Shown here one piece after another: positions 19,301-29,700 of a stretch of 64,000 bases of DNA. Made by a program: the position numbers and the translations under genes. How positions within the stretch are numbered: position 1 is the stretch's first letter; each line of letters opens with the position of its first letter. Where the stretch lies: NCBI GenBank assembly GCA_016860785.1, contig BOKC01000001.1, positions 1 through 64,000 of the forward strand, given 5' to 3'. This DNA comes from Patescibacteria group bacterium. GTDB lineage: Bacteria; Patescibacteriota; Minisyncoccia; Phycocordibacterales; BOKC01. The notes under the pieces are model-generated. The model was not told where the DNA came from. It saw nothing but the letters and a program-made list of their open reading frames with translations, and made no database searches.

Positions 19301-19517
19301 TTACGGTTCCGCACATACCTTGCGGGAAATGTTGACGATTAAATCTGACGATATCATTGGAAGAAGTGCGGCTTTTGATGCGATTGTTAGGGGTGAGAAA
19401 ATAAGGGAACTTAACACCCCCGCGTCTTTTAATGTCTTGCTAAGTAATTTACGCGGTTTAGCTTTAGACGTTGAACTTAGAAAAAAAGATGAAAAAAGAA
19501 GGGGTGCGGAGAAATAG
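16308..19517 (+). CDS. rpoB: RNA polymerase beta subunit
   Basis: Core RNA polymerase subunit, 1069 residues. The start at [12 protein letters not shown] is preferred over an ATG-less extension from 16290. Typical segments include [25 protein letters not shown] (quoted in two parts: [11 protein letters not shown] and ERVVVPQL), [45 protein letters not shown] and [19 protein letters not shown]. The rifampicin pocket reads [24 protein letters not shown], an unusual version: the usual Asp and His positions differ (QFM.[12 protein letters not shown]). It lies 36 bases upstream of rpoC and is driven from a consensus promoter. Confidence 0.97.
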   Translation: [1069 protein letters not shown]

Positions 19518-19553
19518 ATTTTTCGTTTTAACAATATTTTCTTTTTAAAATTT

Positions 19554-22500
19554 ATGAGAACAAAATTATCGGCAAATATAAACGACTTTGACTCTATCGC
19601 TCTACGTCTGGCTTCGCCTGACAGCATTAGGCAGTGGTCTTTTGGTGAAATTACCAAACCCGAGACAATAAATTACAGAACTCAAAGAAGCGAGAGAAAC
19701 GGTCTCTTTGACGAAAAAATATTCGGACCCGACAAGGACTATGAGTGCTATTGTGGCAAATATCGCGGAATTCGCTATAAAGGAATTGTTTGTGAGAAGT
19801 GCGGTGTTGAAATCACAAGAAGCATTGTTAGGCGAGAAAGAATGGGACACATTGAGTTGGCAAGTCCGGTTTCTCATATTTGGTTTTTAAAAAGCGTACC
19901 TTCAAGAATCGGAATGGTTTTAGGAATTCCAGCCGGTGACTTGGAGAAAGTTATTTATTTTGCTGGTTATATAATCACTTCTGTAAATGAAGAAGAACGA
20001 AAGAGGGTTCTGAAGGATTTGGACAGTGAATTCAACAGCAAGCTTAAATCGGCCCAAAACCAGAAAGAAAAAGACGCTCTGAAAGAAATGTGGGTCAAGA
20101 CCAGAAACGATATTGAAGGTCTTTCCGAAGGACAAGTCCTTGACGAGGTGGCTTTCCATAACTATTCGGTTCGTTACGGGACAATATTTGAGGCCGGTAT
20201 TGGCGCTGAAGCTATTTATAAAATCTTAAGCAATGTTGATTTAAAAATTCTTGAAAGCAATTTGGAACAAGAACTTGAGGAAGCTGGATCGGTTGAGAGA
20301 GAAAAAATCAAAAAAAGAATTTCTCTGGTTAAATCAATGATTAAAAACAGTTTGCGTCCGGAGTGGATGTTTTTGACTAGAATCCCGGTCATTCCTCCGG
20401 CTTTGCGACCAATGGTCCCGCTCGATGGTGGGCGATATGCGACTTCTGACGTCAATGATCTTTATCGCCGGGTGATAAATAGAAACAATCGTCTTAAGAA
20501 ACTTAAAGAAATCAACGCACCTGAAGTTATTTTAAGGAACGAAAAAAGAATCTTGCAAGAAGCAATAGATGCTTTGCTTGATAACACTTTGCGTCAAGGT
20601 ACCGCCCAGTCATCAATGATCGGCCAAGGTCAAAAGCGAGAATTAAAATCGATCGCTGACAATCTGAAAGGTAAAAGAGGGTTCTTCAGACAGAATCTTT
20701 TGGGTAAGCGTGTTGATTATTCCGGCCGGTCTGTGATTGTTATTGGTCCGGAGCTTAAGCTCAATCAGTGTGGTCTACCAAAGCATATGGCTCTTGAGCT
20801 TTTCAAGCCGTTTGTTATTTCTCAAATTCTAAAGAAAGAACTAGCTTTCAACATAAAAGGTGCTGGTAAGTTGATAGAAGAAGGAGTGCCGGAAGTCTGG
20901 GCAATTTTAGAAGAGGTGATCAGGGGACGATATGTTCTTCTGAATCGAGCTCCGACTTTGCACCGTCTTGGAATCCAAGCTTTTCAGCCGATTTTGATTG
21001 AAGGTAATGCCATTCAAGTTCACCCCTTAGTCTGTACCGCTTTCAATGCGGACTTTGATGGTGATCAGATGGCGGTTCATGTTCCTTTGTCCGCAGAAGC
21101 TCAAATGGAAGCTAGAAATATTATGGCGGCCGATAAAAATATTTTAAAGCCGGGAAGCGGCGATCCGATTGTCTCGGCCAAAATGCTTGATATTGTTTTG
21201 GGCTGTTTCTGGATGACAAGAATTATTCCTGATGAAAAAGGTGAGGATAAACATTTCTCAAGTCCGAACGAAGCGATTGGTGCTTTTGACTATGATATAG
21301 TCGGATTTCGAGCCAAAATAAAAGTCTTGGCGACAGACACTCCGAAATACAAAGAATTCAATGGACAAATTTTTGAGACTTCCGTCGGACGTTTGTTGTT
21401 TAACAGTATTTTGCCAAAAGATTATCCTTTCTTAAACTCCGAAATAGACAGGAAAAAGATGTCGGCTTTGGTTGAAGACCTTATTGAAAAATATGGCATT
21501 GGAGAGATCCCGCCGATAATGGACAAGATAAAGTCTTTTGGTTTTAAGTATGCAACTTATGCTGGTATTACTTGGGGTATTGATGAGATTTCGGTGCCGG
21601 CGCAGAAAAAAGATATAATAGATGCCGCTCATAAAAAAGCTGAAGAGGTTTTGGGTCAGTACAACGACGGTCTTATTTCCAGTGAAGAACGTTTGAGGAA
21701 AAATATAGAAATTTGGCATTGGGCTAAGGGTGAGTTGGAAAAAATTATTCCGGACAGTCTTGATAAAAAGGGTTCGGTTTACGACATGGTTAAGTCCGGC
21801 GCCAGAGGTTCTCTTTCTCAAATTACCCAGATGGCCGGTATGAAAGGTCTCATCCAAAATGCTCTCGGAGAAATTATTGAATTTCCGGTAATCTCTTCTT
21901 CGAAAGAAGGGTTGACTCCGATTGAGTACTTTATTACCACCCACGGCGCCAGAAAAGGCTTGACCGATACGGCTTTGAATACCGCAAAGGCAGGTTACTT
22001 AACTCGACGTCTGTTTGATGTGGCGCAAGATTCAATAATTACTGAAGAAGATTGCGGAACAAAAGACGGTATAAAAATCAGCCGTGATTCAGATTCAGAA
22101 ATTGAGGTCCCACTGTCCAAAAATTTAAAAGGCAGATTTTTAGCTGAAGATGTGGTTGACTCTGAAGGAGAAATTATTTTCAAGAAAGGCCATTTTTTGA
22201 CCAAAAAAGATGCCTTATTAGTTGAGTCGTCCAAAGTCAGCGAGGCGATCGTTCGCTCACCAATGTCGTGTAAGTCTATAAGCGGGGTTTGTGCCAAGTG
22301 TTATGGGGCGGATCTTGGTTCCGGTAAATCAATTGAGATTGGTGAAGCGGTCGGAACCGTCGCGGCCCAAGCTATTGGTGAGCCGGGAACCCAATTGACG
22401 ATGAGAACCTTTCATTCCGGAGGTACCGCTTCTGTGGGTGGGGACATTACCACTGGTTTGCCTAGAGTGGAAGAGGTTTTTGAGAAGAGAAAGCCGAAAA

Positions 22501-23219
22501 ATCCAGCTGTTATTTCAACTGTCGATGGAGTTATTTCCAGCATAAAGAACGAAAAGGGTGAGAAATCAATTGTTGTTCTGTCTTCAGAAGCTAAAGTTCC
22601 AAAATCAAAAAGTGCCGAAATTGAATATCCAGTCAGCTTCCAGCGATCGGTTTTGGTGAAGGTTGGCGATGGGGTTAAAAAAGGCCAGATTTTAACCGAC
22701 GGTTCTGCAGATTTGGACGAACTTTTCAAATATGCCGGCAAAGAAGCGACTGAAAATTATATTATTAAGGAGATAAACAAGCTCTACGAATTACAGGGTG
22801 AGCCGATTTCAAGAAAACATATAGAAGTAATTGTTCGCCAAATGTTTTCTAGACGCAGAGTTAAAGATAGCGGTGATACAAATTTATCAAACGGTGATGT
22901 TGTTGAGGAGCGGGAATTGACTTTGGCTAACGAGTCAGCTGCGAATTTAGGCAACAAAGAGGCCAAAGCTGAAAAAGTTCTGATGGGTATCTCCGAAGTT
23001 TCTCTAACCAGAAAGAGCTTCCTTTCCGCCGCTTCCTTTCAGCACACCACAAGGATTCTCATAAACGCGGCTATTCGAGGTTATGAGGATAATTTGAGAG
23101 GGTTAAAAGAGAATGTCATAATCGGCCGATTAATTCCGGCCGGCACCGGATTTATTGGAAGTCCAAAGCAGAAGATGATAGAAGATTCCCAACAAGATCA
23201 GGAGGTTCTTAGCTCTTAA
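19554..23219 (+). CDS. rpoC: RNA polymerase beta-prime subunit
   Basis: Core RNA polymerase subunit, 1221 residues. The N-terminal zinc site reads CYCGKYRG with CEKCGVEI. The catalytic NADFDGDQMAVH loop, with the three magnesium-binding aspartates, lies near residues 499-510. RAPTLHRLGIQAFQP precedes it, and the bridge and trigger regions include GARGSLSQITQMAGMKG and TMRTFHSGG. Length is in the range for small bacterial genomes without the large lineage-specific insertions. Co-transcribed with rpoB, followed 61 bases later by dnaG. Confidence 0.97.
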   Translation: MRTKLSANINDFDSIALRLASPDSIRQWSFGEITKPETINYRTQRSERNGLFDEKIFGPDKDYECYCGKYRGIRYKGIVCEKCGVEITRSIVRRERMGHIELASPVSHIWFLKSVPSRIGMVLGIPAGDLEKVIYFAGYIITSVNEEERKRVLKDLDSEFNSKLKSAQNQKEKDALKEMWVKTRNDIEGLSEGQVLDEVAFHNYSVRYGTIFEAGIGAEAIYKILSNVDLKILESNLEQELEEAGSVEREKIKKRISLVKSMIKNSLRPEWMFLTRIPVIPPALRPMVPLDGGRYATSDVNDLYRRVINRNNRLKKLKEINAPEVILRNEKRILQEAIDALLDNTLRQGTAQSSMIGQGQKRELKSIADNLKGKRGFFRQNLLGKRVDYSGRSVIVIGPELKLNQCGLPKHMALELFKPFVISQILKKELAFNIKGAGKLIEEGVPEVWAILEEVIRGRYVLLNRAPTLHRLGIQAFQPILIEGNAIQVHPLVCTAFNADFDGDQMAVHVPLSAEAQMEARNIMAADKNILKPGSGDPIVSAKMLDIVLGCFWMTRIIPDEKGEDKHFSSPNEAIGAFDYDIVGFRAKIKVLATDTPKYKEFNGQIFETSVGRLLFNSILPKDYPFLNSEIDRKKMSALVEDLIEKYGIGEIPPIMDKIKSFGFKYATYAGITWGIDEISVPAQKKDIIDAAHKKAEEVLGQYNDGLISSEERLRKNIEIWHWAKGELEKIIPDSLDKKGSVYDMVKSGARGSLSQITQMAGMKGLIQNALGEIIEFPVISSSKEGLTPIEYFITTHGARKGLTDTALNTAKAGYLTRRLFDVAQDSIITEEDCGTKDGIKISRDSDSEIEVPLSKNLKGRFLAEDVVDSEGEIIFKKGHFLTKKDALLVESSKVSEAIVRSPMSCKSISGVCAKCYGADLGSGKSIEIGEAVGTVAAQAIGEPGTQLTMRTFHSGGTASVGGDITTGLPRVEEVFEKRKPKNPAVISTVDGVISSIKNEKGEKSIVVLSSEAKVPKSKSAEIEYPVSFQRSVLVKVGDGVKKGQILTDGSADLDELFKYAGKEATENYIIKEINKLYELQGEPISRKHIEVIVRQMFSRRRVKDSGDTNLSNGDVVEERELTLANESAANLGNKEAKAEKVLMGISEVSLTRKSFLSAASFQHTTRILINAAIRGYEDNLRGLKENVIIGRLIPAGTGFIGSPKQKMIEDSQQDQEVLSS

Positions 23220-23280
23220 ATTTCTATCATTGGAGGTCTTTCGAGCTTAGTTTTTGTGTCAAAACCACTTTAGGAAGCTT

Positions 23281-24984
23281 ATGTCTAATGTAGACAAAAT
23301 CAAAGAGCGACTTTCAATTGTTGATGTAGTGGGGAGTCACTTAAAGCTTCAAAAGGCCGGTTCAAATTTTAAAGCTAATTGTCCTTTTCACAACGAAAAG
23401 ACTCCATCATTTTTTGTCTCGCCGGACAGAGATTCTTATTACTGCTTTGGTTGCGGAGCTAAAGGTGATATTTTTACTTTTGTTCAGGAGATGGAGGGGT
23501 TGGATTTTCTCGGCGCTTTGAAAATTTTGGCTCATCGTTCTGGTGTTGATTTGGACTTTGAAAAGAAGCAGGACAGAGGAGAGAAAGAACGGATGCTTGA
23601 GCTTATTGATCACGCCGCTTCCTTTTTTGAAGAAAACTTAAGGAATGATAAACTTGCTAGAGAGTATCTAAAAAAGAGATCCGTTGAGGAAAAAACACTT
23701 TCAAGTTGGCGAATTGGTTATGCCAAAGACAGGTGGCAGGACTTAATAGATTTTTTAAAGAACAAAGGTTTTAAAGAGTCTGAATTGCAGAAAACAGGTC
23801 TTGCTAAGAAAACTGAAGATGGCAAGTTATATGACGTCTTCAGAAATCGAATCATCTTTCCGATTTTTGATAGCGCCGGACGAATAATTGCTTTTTCAGG
23901 CAGATTGTTTCCGGAAAAAGAAAATGCGCCAAAATATTTGAATAGTCCGGAGACCGAGTTTTTCAACAAGTCGGAAATTCTCTACGGCTTTGATCGGGCA
24001 AAAAACGAAATTAGGACAAAGAATTATTCAATTTTGGTTGAGGGCCAAATGGATTTGATTTTGTCGCATCAGGCGGGATTTTGTAACACTGTCGCTACCT
24101 CCGGAACTGCTTTGACAGAAAAACAACTTCAAAGATTGAAAAGACTTTCGGAAAGAATAATTTTCGCTTATGATGGAGACGCGGCCGGATTCAAGGCAAT
24201 AGAGCGGGCGGCTAAACTGGCGATTCCTTTTCATATGAATGTCAGAGTTGCCGCTTTGCCGAACGGTGAGGACCCGGCTTCATTTATTGCCAAAGATAAA
24301 AACGAATATCTAAAAATCTTGAAAGACTCGCGTCACATAATTGATTTCTATCTTGATAAAATTTTGGAAGCTAAAATGGACAGACGTCGACAAGACCAAG
24401 AGATTATGAAAAAAGTTCTGCCATTTTTAAAGCTTTTGCCCTCAAGCATTGAGCAGGCGCGTTTTGTTGCCTCGGTTTCCGAGAGAGTAAACATCCCGGA
24501 GGCAGCTGTTTGGAGCGATTTACAAAAGGTTGATCTTGAGCTTGATTCGGTTGAGTCTGAAATCTCGGTTCCGGATAAGTCATTGACAGATAGAAAATCA
24601 AGTATAATGTTGAGACTGGCTGGCATCGCTTTCTGGCTTGATGGCAAAGGACAGAAACCAACCATTTCTGATATTAAAGGCAAGATAGAAGAATTTTCAG
24701 ATCTGGATTTCGAGCATTTTTTAAAGCAGAACGATTCTAAAAAAGACGAGCTTACTTTTGAAGCTGAAGCGTATTTTTCTGATAGAGACGACATTGGAGA
24801 CATTGTTGAGGATTTAATTTTTAATTTGCATGAAGAGGTTTTAAAAAACGCCTTGACCGAAGTCTTTAAAGAAATTCAGCAAGCCGAGAATGGTCGAGAT
24901 AGAGATAAGGTTGAGACATTGCTTCTCAAGAGTCAGGATTTGAGCAAAAAAATAAATCAGTTGAAACTGGAAAGACAAAAATAA
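23281..24984 (+). CDS. dnaG: DNA primase
   Basis: Synthesises RNA primers at the replication fork. From the ATG at 23281 it has 567 residues. The zinc-binding domain has C34, H37, C55 and C58 (CPFH and CFGC). TOPRIM motifs include [10 protein letters not shown] and [11 protein letters not shown]. The C-terminal helicase-interaction region is present but divergent. An in-frame GTG at 23254 would add nine residues without similarity, while AGGAAG precedes 23281. dnaG followed immediately by the primary sigma factor is the classic macromolecular-synthesis arrangement; here it is appended to rpoBC. Confidence 0.95.
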   Translation: MSNVDKIKERLSIVDVVGSHLKLQKAGSNFKANCPFHNEKTPSFFVSPDRDSYYCFGCGAKGDIFTFVQEMEGLDFLGALKILAHRSGVDLDFEKKQDRGEKERMLELIDHAASFFEENLRNDKLAREYLKKRSVEEKTLSSWRIGYAKDRWQDLIDFLKNKGFKESELQKTGLAKKTEDGKLYDVFRNRIIFPIFDSAGRIIAFSGRLFPEKENAPKYLNSPETEFFNKSEILYGFDRAKNEIRTKNYSILVEGQMDLILSHQAGFCNTVATSGTALTEKQLQRLKRLSERIIFAYDGDAAGFKAIERAAKLAIPFHMNVRVAALPNGEDPASFIAKDKNEYLKILKDSRHIIDFYLDKILEAKMDRRRQDQEIMKKVLPFLKLLPSSIEQARFVASVSERVNIPEAAVWSDLQKVDLELDSVESEISVPDKSLTDRKSSIMLRLAGIAFWLDGKGQKPTISDIKGKIEEFSDLDFEHFLKQNDSKKDELTFEAEAYFSDRDDIGDIVEDLIFNLHEEVLKNALTEVFKEIQQAENGRDRDKVETLLLKSQDLSKKINQLKLERQK

Positions 24985-24991
24985 AATTTTT

Positions 24992-26239
24992 ATGAAAAGA
25001 AAAAAAACCAAAGCTATTAAAAAGAAAAACCTTCGGAACAAATCTCTGAAAAAGGGCCGAAAGTCGACGAAGGTTAAAAATAAAAAGAAGGTTGCTGTAA
25101 AAGCCAAGAAATCTTCTATCAGAAAGACACGGGGTGCCCGGGCTCTTTCTCCTAAGACACAGAAAACCAAGGAGAGTATTGAATCGGCAGTAGAGAAGAT
25201 TTTGAACAAAGGCAAAGAAAGAGGTTTTGTTACTTACGATGAAATCTTAAAAGAATTTCCAAATATCGAAAGCGATATAATGCTGCTTGACGACCTTTAT
25301 TCCAAAATTGAGGTCGCTGGCATTGACCTTTTGGAAGGTGGAAATCTCTTAGAATCCAGCGATGAATTGATGAAGGAGAAGGACATATACAAATCTTCTT
25401 TGTCCGCAGATTCAATTCAGATGTATTTGAAAGAAATCGGACAATACCCTCTGATCTCCGGTGCTCAAGAAAAAGAATTGGCCCAAAGAATCGTAAGGGG
25501 GGACATGGAGGCAAAAAATATTTTGGCTAGGTCAAACTTGCGTCTTGTAGTCTCAATTGCCAAGAAATATGTTGGCCGAAGTCCTGATTTGACACTTTTG
25601 GACTTGATTCAGGAAGGCAATCTTGGCCTCTTTAAGGCAGTTGATAAATTTGATTGGGAAAAAGGATTTAAGTTTTCAACTTATGCTACTTGGTGGATTA
25701 GGCAAGCTATTACAAGAGCGCTTGCCGACCAATCACGCACCATTCGTGTTCCGGTTCATATGGTTGAGACAATCGCGAAATATAAGCAAATCGTCCGACG
25801 ACTGTCGCAGGATTTGGGGCGCGATCCGATGCCAGAAGAAGTGGCGATTGAAATGGGAATGGACGTTGACAAAATTCACAACATTACCAAAATTGACCAA
25901 GCAACAGTGTCTTTGGAAAGTCCGGCTGGCCCTGACGATGACGATGGCAAATCCACTCTCGGGGACTTTATTGCTGATGATAAAATTCTTTCTCCGGCTG
26001 AAGAAACATCAAGAAGAATTGTAGCGGATCAAGTCAAAGAAATTCTTTCTGACTTGCCACCGAAAGAAAGGCGGATTCTGGAAATGCGCCACGGTTTACT
26101 TGACGGTATTACCCACACTCTTGAAGAGGTTGGTAGGGAATTTGGTGTGACTCGCGAGAGAATAAGACAAATTGAAGCTAAGGCGCTTGAAAAATTAAGG
26201 AATCACCAAAAGATAGAACGTCTCAAAAATTACCTTTAA
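24992..26239 (+). CDS. rpoD: Primary RNA polymerase sigma factor (sigma-70)
   Basis: Housekeeping sigma factor of 415 residues. A very Lys/Arg-rich N terminus of about 45 residues precedes a short region-1.1-like segment. Region 1.2 is [20 protein letters not shown], region 2 includes [20 protein letters not shown] (the -10 binding helix), and region 4 has [17 protein letters not shown] for the -35. The spacer between regions 1 and 2 found in proteobacterial RpoD is absent. The basic N-terminal tail is unusual. It starts seven bases after dnaG. This protein should recognise the -10-dominated promoters seen throughout the window. Confidence 0.96.
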   Translation: MKRKKTKAIKKKNLRNKSLKKGRKSTKVKNKKKVAVKAKKSSIRKTRGARALSPKTQKTKESIESAVEKILNKGKERGFVTYDEILKEFPNIESDIMLLDDLYSKIEVAGIDLLEGGNLLESSDELMKEKDIYKSSLSADSIQMYLKEIGQYPLISGAQEKELAQRIVRGDMEAKNILARSNLRLVVSIAKKYVGRSPDLTLLDLIQEGNLGLFKAVDKFDWEKGFKFSTYATWWIRQAITRALADQSRTIRVPVHMVETIAKYKQIVRRLSQDLGRDPMPEEVAIEMGMDVDKIHNITKIDQATVSLESPAGPDDDDGKSTLGDFIADDKILSPAEETSRRIVADQVKEILSDLPPKERRILEMRHGLLDGITHTLEEVGREFGVTRERIRQIEAKALEKLRNHQKIERLKNYL

Positions 26240-26244
26240 AAAGG

Positions 26245-26272
26245 ATAAGCCGACTCAAATGCCGGCTTGTTG
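26245..26272 (+). terminator. Weak hairpin after rpoD
   Basis: AAGCCG and CGGCTT pair around a loop of about 14 bases between the convergent rpoD and the 103-residue gene. The T tract is poor, so termination here is uncertain. Confidence 0.4.
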
Positions 26273-26282
26273 ATGTTTCGGA

Positions 26283-26594
26283 TCACCCAACCTCTTCTTT
26301 AAAGATTTTCCGTAGTTGTGACTTGATTGCTTTCCGGTTAAGCGACTTAGGGAAAATGATACAGAATTCCTGCCTGCCGCTACTTATGGCCGCGACAATT
26401 TTAAACCCAGTTTCCATATCAGTTACTTTCATGGAGGGTTGACCTGACTTGTTCCCACTTCCTGTTAACTTTCCAGTTCTGACCCTTATTCCGCCAATCT
26501 TTGAGATAGCTCTCAAAAAAGATTCTAGCCCCCTTAGGATTGTTGAATGTCCGCCGGAATTTACCCCCTTCAGTAATCTTGGTCTAGTTGACAC
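26283..26594 (-). CDS. Conserved-looking basic protein, possibly DUF2103-like
   Basis: A 103-residue protein starting at a GTG with GAGAGG five bases upstream. It contains NSGGHSTILRGLESFLRAI, then VRTGKLTGSG, KVTDMETGFKIVAAISSGRQEFCIIF and a basic C terminus. The GGHST and late GRQEF patterns remind me of DUF2103, a predicted metal-binding family, but I cannot confirm this. No membrane segments. It is convergent with rpoD and divergent from the helicase-nuclease. The strong basic character fits nucleic-acid binding; this is inference. Confidence 0.6.
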   Translation of the reverse strand: MSTRPRLLKGVNSGGHSTILRGLESFLRAISKIGGIRVRTGKLTGSGNKSGQPSMKVTDMETGFKIVAAISSGRQEFCIIFPKSLNRKAIKSQLRKIFKEEVG

Positions 26595-26687
26595 TTTAAC
26601 CTCTCTTTTCTTTTTACAAGATGGATTATCCTGCAGTCTTTTTTCATAATATCATTTTTCTAAAAAAAGCCAAGAATTGTTTTGTGT

Positions 26688-26693
26688 TAAAAT
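26688..26693 (+). promoter_or_regulatory. Extended -10 box of the helicase-nuclease gene (TGT-TAAAAT)
   Basis: A TGn-extended TAAAAT ends 10 bases before the ATG at 26704, with no ribosome binding site. Leaderless transcription is likely. Confidence 0.6.
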
Positions 26694-26703
26694 CTATCAG
26701 AAT

Positions 26704-29700
26704 ATGTTTTCTAAATTCAAGACTTATTATGACAAATTAAATCCTGAACAGAGAAGGGCGGTTGATGCGATTGAGGGGCCGGTTATGGTTATTGCCGGTC
26801 CAGGCACTGGCAAGACCCAGGTTCTAGGATTAAGGATTGCCAATATCTTGCGCAAAACCGATACTCCACCTGATGGTATTTTGGCGCTAACTTTTACCGA
26901 ATCCGGGGTCTATTCGATGCGTGGACGTTTGGTAGAGATAATCGGTGCCGACGCCTATCGAGTCAATATTTTTACTTTTCACAGTTTTTGTAATGAGGTG
27001 ATAAGAAGTTATCCGGATTTTTTTCCAAGGGTTGTTGGTGGCAACACCGCTTCGGAGGTTGAGCAGATTCAGATTTTGGAAGAGATAATTGATAATTCAA
27101 ATTTTGATAAAATCAAACCCTTCGGAAATCCTATTTTTTACATAAAACCAATTCTTTCGGTAATCAGGGAATTGAAAAGAGAAAACATCGGGGTTTCTGA
27201 TTTTAAAAAATCTATTCTTGATTATGAAAAAAGAAACAGGCCAGAAACCTCCTCTTCATTAAAAAGAAAGTCAATCGAAGACGAAGATTCAGAACACCTT
27301 AGAAAAAACCGAGAGCTTTGCGAGGTTTATGAGCGTTATGAAAAAGCTCTTCACGAACGCTCGCTTTACGATTACGAAGATATGATACTTGAGGTGGTTC
27401 GGGCCTTGGGAAAAAACAAAAAGCTTTTAGCAGAGCTTCAAGAGCAATATTTGTATATTTTGGCCGATGAACATCAAGATGCTAACCGCGCCCAAAATCG
27501 GATTCTGGAACTGCTTTTAGGTTTTCATAAATCACCGAATATTTTTATTGTTGGCGATGAGAAGCAGGCGATTTTTCGGTTCCAAGGCGCCTCTTTGGAG
27601 AATTTTCTCTACTTTAAAGAAATTTATCCTGATGCTTTAATTTTAACTTTGGAAAAAAATTATCGCTCGCCGCAAGGGATTTTGGACGCCTCACATTCTT
27701 TGATAGAAAAAAATTCAGTAAATGATCCAATGTTGCGTCGACGCCTTGTTTCTGTTTCCGACCCGCTTTCAAATAATCCAAAAATTTTTCTGCGGGAGTT
27801 TAGCAAGCCAATTTTTGAAGAATCGTTTATTGCTGAAGATATATCAAAAAAAATTAAAAGTGGGATTAAACCTTCCTCAATTGGAGTTTTTTACCGAGAC
27901 AATAATGATGTTTTTTCGATTGCAAACGCTTTGCAAAAAAAAGGTGTTCCGTTTGAAATATATTCTGGTCAACGTTTGTTTCTAGATGAAAACATTAGAA
28001 AAATACTTTCTTTACTTCGTGCGATTGACCGTTTTGGTGACGACGAACTTTTGGCCGAAACTCTTTTTATAGATTTTCTAAATATTGATATTTTGGATGT
28101 TTTTAAGATTTTGGAATATTGCCGGCGAAAAAAAATTAGCTTGCACGACTGTCTCCGTTCTCCAAAAATTTTAGAAAAAATAAATCTGGAAGATCAAAAA
28201 AATATTCTGTCTTTTTATGAATTACTGAAAGACTTGTCCAGAAAGGCTGATAACCAAAATCTAATGGATTTTCTGGAGAACTTGATTGAGCGTTCTGGAT
28301 ATATTAAATTTGCTTTATCCAACAAAAATTCGTGGGAGGAATTAAATAAGCTCGAAGCTTTCTTTGGGCAGGCCAGAAAATTAGCGCAAAATCATAAAGA
28401 TGCGAAATTGTCCGATTTTGTAAGTTTTTTAAATTTACTAAAACGTTATGATGTCTTTTTAAAGGTCCCAGACTCTTATGGACCGAAAAAGGAAGCTGTA
28501 AATTTAATGACGGCCCACAGCGCTAAGGGGTTGGAATTTGATTACGTTTATATTACCGGACTTTTTGACGGTCATTGGGGGCATCGTAAAAGGAGGAAGA
28601 ATTTTAATCTTCCAATCGATGTCTTTTTAGAAGTCGGACTTGAGGATGAACGCCGGCTTTTCTATGTGGCTTTGACTCGAGCCAAGAGAGAGATCTTTTT
28701 GAGCTTTTCCCGTGAAGACCAAAATCAAAAACTTCGTTTACCTTCCCAGTTTATTTCGGAAATTAATCCAAAACTAGTCAAGGAAATTAAGACCGCCTCA
28801 CTTGAATCCGAATTCTTGAAAAAAGTTGTTTTGAAAAAGCCGGTGAAAAAGCCCGCAGAGAACGATATTTTTAAAGACGAAGTCTTTTTGGCAAATATGT
28901 TTTTTGATCAAGGGCTTTCGGTCAGTGCTTTGAATAATTATCTAGAATGTCCGTGGAAATATTTTTTTGAAAATCTCCTGCGACTTCCTAAGGCGCCGAA
29001 CAAAAATCAGATGTATGGCACCGCGGTCCACTTGGCTTTTGAAGAATTTTTTAAACGATATCGCAACAATGAAAAACCAAACTCCAAAGACTTAATAGTT
29101 TTTTTTGAAAATGCCTTAAGAAGACAATCTTTAGATAAAAATGATTACGAAGATGCTTTGAAAAAAGGTAGAAAATCACTTTCAGCTTATTATGATTTTT
29201 ATAAAAACAGTTGGCCAAAAAATATCAAGACCGAGTTTACTATAAATGGTGTGATTTTGGGTGAGGTAAAAATTGGTAGTAAAAAAAGGGAATTAGTCCT
29301 GCGCGGCAAGCTTGATAAGCTAGAATTTATTGGGGTGTCTGATAGGGAAGTTAATGTCGTTGATTACAAGACTTCTAAACCAAAGAGTCGTAATGATATA
29401 CTCGGAAAAACCAAACATTCTTCGGGCAATCTTTACCGTCAGCTCGTATTCTACAAACTACTTTTAAATCAATTTGCCGATGGGCGATACAAAATGGTGT
29501 CTGGCGAGATTGACTTTATTGAGCCGAATCAAACCGGTCGTTTCAAGAAAGAGAAGTTTTTTATTGGAGATAATGAAGTCGAAGATTTAGTATCGCTTGC
29601 AAAAGAAAAAGCGACGGAAATCGCCACTCTTTCTTTTTGGGATAAGACCTGCTCTGACTCACACTGTAAATATTGTCTCTTGAAGAAGTCTGTTGTATCA

